Positions 5,713 through 6,379 of a stretch of DNA of 6,379 bases are shown here, piece after piece (position 1 is the stretch's first letter; each line of letters opens with the position of its first letter). The position numbers and the translations under genes were made by a program. Below the pieces are notes generated by a model that was not told the DNA's origin, did no database searches, and saw only the letters and a list, made by a program, of their open reading frames with translations. The DNA comes from an uncultured Eubacteriales bacterium (GTDB taxonomy: Bacteria; Bacillota; Clostridia; Lachnospirales; CAG-274): assembly GCA_902495025.1 (NCBI GenBank), contig CABUWB010000116.1, positions 1 to 6,379 on the forward strand, given 5' to 3'.

Positions 5713-6069
5713 TTAATTTCCGTAAAGCTCGCAAAAATGCGAGTATGTCATTTTTTCCGTTTCCTCTGGTACATTTGCGCCCCTGTAAGGCACCATGCCC
5801 CTTAACGGACTTTCTTTTTCAAACAGAAAAGCTGTATCTTCGCCCTCTTTCAGCATACCGACCTGTTCATCAAGTCCCACAGCCTCTCCGTTTTCACCAA
5901 TGGTGATTTTGTCCCTGTCAAGCAGCGCAGCCGCCGCCCTGACATTTCTTGCACCCGCCTTTAAAAGTGCAGTTTCAACAGCAAAGTCAAGCTTCATTTC
6001 AGCAATTTTCTGCTCATACTCTGCCTTCTGCACCTCCAGTGCATTAATCTCGTTGATGTTTTCGTCCAT
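5713..6069 (-). CDS. Capsid scaffold protein, phage GP20-like, short form
   Basis: The 118-residue product lies directly before the capsid gene, the usual scaffold position. Residues 4 to about 30 are a charged heptad-like helix (NINEINALEVQKAEYEQKIA). A conserved part follows: KLDFAVETALLKAGARNVRA, then AALLDRDKITI, then VGLDEQVGMLKE and a TAFLFE motif. This is the C-terminal half of GP20-type minor structural (scaffold) proteins, which bind inside the procapsid and leave before maturation. Family members I know are about 180-200 residues with a longer N-terminal coiled coil, so this one is short. A stop codon (TAG) lies directly before the ATG and AGGAGG lies seven bases upstream, so the short start is real. 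The N-terminal half is not encoded in the other upstream frames that I could read. Confidence 0.85.
   Translation of the reverse strand: MDENINEINALEVQKAEYEQKIAEMKLDFAVETALLKAGARNVRAAAALLDRDKITIGENGEAVGLDEQVGMLKEGEDTAFLFEKESPLRGMVPYRGANVPEETEKMTYSHFCELYGN
5728..5743 (-). other. Six-pair stem-loop at the end of the scaffold gene
   Basis: CTCGCA and TGCGAG face each other around a four-base loop, inside the last codons of the scaffold gene and 12 bases before its stop codon. The structure lies 15 bases before the capsid ribosome binding site. It lacks a following T-run, so it is not a terminator. It could be a processing or translation-control element between scaffold and capsid expression; this is inference. 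Confidence 0.4.
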
Positions 6070-6076
6070 CTACTGA

Positions 6077-6082
6077 CCTCCT
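6077..6082 (-). promoter_or_regulatory. Consensus ribosome binding site of the scaffold gene
   Basis: AGGAGG lies seven bases before ATG 6069-6067. The in-frame codon directly before that ATG is a stop. Together these fix the short scaffold start. Confidence 0.85.
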
Positions 6083-6131
6083 CTTTTTTATTTGTTTGTC
6101 GGCTTTTCCCTGCCGCACGCTTAATATACAA

Positions 6132-6150
6132 TGCCAAAACTGCCAAAAAC
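6132..6150. repeat. Two-copy direct repeat in the leader region
   Basis: TGCCAAAAC (6132-6140) is followed directly by TGCCAAAAAC (6141-6150), differing by one inserted A. Next to it lies an A/T-rich run (6159-6184). It could be a protein binding site or chance in an A-rich stretch. Confidence 0.35.
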
Positions 6151-6269
6151 TGACACACTTTTAAATTTTTTAAAATTTTTTTCAAAACCCCATGCCACTT
6201 TCCCGAAATCCGCTTTTTAACAGCCTTACAGCCAACCATATACTCCTAAAACATCATTCTAGACCCCAA

Positions 6270-6299
6270 ATAATAATCCTTTAGTGTTATTTTTGTCCC
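6270..6299 (-). promoter_or_regulatory. Candidate sigma-A-type promoter of the structural operon
   Basis: Minus-strand GGGACA (6299-6294, four of six to TTGACA) is followed after 18 bases by TATTAT (6275-6270, five of six to TATAAT). Transcription would start near 6263 and give a leader of roughly 190 bases before the scaffold ATG. The -35 box is imperfect, which suits a promoter needing an activator. The palindrome at 6311-6326 sits about 55 bases upstream of the inferred start. Confidence 0.35.
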
Positions 6300-6310
6300 T
6301 TTCAGCCGAG

Positions 6311-6326
6311 TTAATGACGTCATTAA
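6311..6326. promoter_or_regulatory. Perfect 16-base palindrome, possible operator/activator site
   Basis: TTAATGACGTCATTAA equals its own reverse complement, and the symmetry stops exactly there (flanking G and T do not pair). It has no loop, so it fits a dimeric protein binding site better than an RNA hairpin. It lies 11 bases upstream of the candidate -35 box and 5 bases from the tandem repeat. Confidence 0.55.
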
Positions 6327-6331
6327 TCCGC

Positions 6332-6379
6332 AAAGTAAAGTAAACCAAAGTAAAGTAAACCAAAGTAAAGTAAACCAAA
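6332..6379. repeat. 15-base tandem repeat, 3.2 copies, open at the right edge
   Basis: The unit AAAGTAAAGTAAACC is repeated without error three times plus three bases and is cut by the window edge. Each unit is itself built of 5-base pieces (AAAGT, AAAGT, AAACC), giving A-runs every five bases. On the minus strand it is open and reads FGLLY per unit, ending FAD and a stop at 6325-6323. The array could therefore be the end of a coding repeat, a protein binding array, or a neutral repeat. A clean break inside a repeat is typical of a contig end. Confidence 0.85.

Larger units (their letters stand above)
6070..6379. other. Upstream region without a convincing gene
   Basis: These 310 bases hold no gene I can support, and no portal, protease or terminase sequence. 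From right to left they contain the 15-base tandem repeat, the 16-base palindrome, a candidate promoter, an A/T-rich run (6159-6184), a small direct repeat, and the ribosome binding site of the scaffold gene. An 81-codon frame (6239-5994) has AGGAG before its ATG, but it runs 76 bases into the scaffold gene in another frame and has no recognisable content. At most it is a leader peptide. Confidence 0.7.

Noticed and set aside
6159..6184. A/T-rich run that could be read as a terminator or origin
   Set aside because: There is no GC stem before the T-run and no iteron or DnaA-box pattern nearby; it is better read as leader or UP-like sequence.
5994..6239. 81-codon minus-strand frame with AGGAG before its ATG
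   Set aside because: It overlaps the well-supported scaffold gene by 76 bases in another frame, its second half is a shadow of the scaffold ribosome binding site and start, and the composition is not like its neighbours. A leader peptide remains possible but is not supported.
1..6379. tRNA, CRISPR array, insertion sequence, integrase or attachment site
   Set aside because: No cloverleaf, spaced repeat array, transposase, recombinase or terminal repeat pair was seen in either strand.

Overview
The window is a compact structural gene block of a tailed phage or prophage. All genes lie on the minus strand, so transcription runs from right to left. Protein families, AGGAGG-type ribosome binding sites and tight gene packing point to a Gram-positive host. 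The nearest relatives I recognise are PBSX/XkdK-type contractile-tail prophages of Bacillota, and the style of the capsid and scaffold proteins suggests gut Clostridia. The genus cannot be named from this sequence alone.

Layout in order of transcription. 6379-6070: about 310 bases with no convincing gene. They hold a 15-base tandem repeat running off the right edge, a perfect 16-base palindrome, a candidate promoter, and a strong ribosome binding site for the first gene. Head genes: short GP20-type scaffold (6069-5713), major capsid protein (5698-4658), gp6-like head-tail connector (4574-4233) and DUF3599/XkdH-like head closure (4220-3849). Tail genes: DUF6838-like tail terminator (3840-3406), a 58-residue YqzN/YkzM-like protein (3409-3233), contractile sheath (3219-1924), XkdM-like tube (1906-1433) and XkdN-like tail assembly chaperone (1421-999). 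An A AAA AAC slippery heptamer at the end of the chaperone gene allows a -1 frameshift product ending at 853. Then come an XkdP-like LysM hub protein (846-187) and the first 58 residues of a Cys-dependent wall hydrolase (174 to the left edge).

Together the genes would build an icosahedral head, a neck, and a contractile tail made of sheath and tube. The LysM and hydrolase proteins would form part of the baseplate or hub that breaches the wall. All frames are intact and gaps are short (6-17 bases, or a 4-base ATGA overlap), except for an 83-base gap after the capsid gene.

The oddities worth attention are absences and control signals. No tape measure gene lies between chaperone and LysM gene, where PBSX-like phages carry it. 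No portal, protease or terminase lies directly upstream of the scaffold gene. The scaffold is short, and no separate HK97-gp10-like gene lies between head closure and terminator. The late operon seems to start at a promoter preceded by a perfect palindrome and phased repeats. I see nothing that proves a wholly new system. The best candidates are the rearranged or reduced module architecture and the promoter region.
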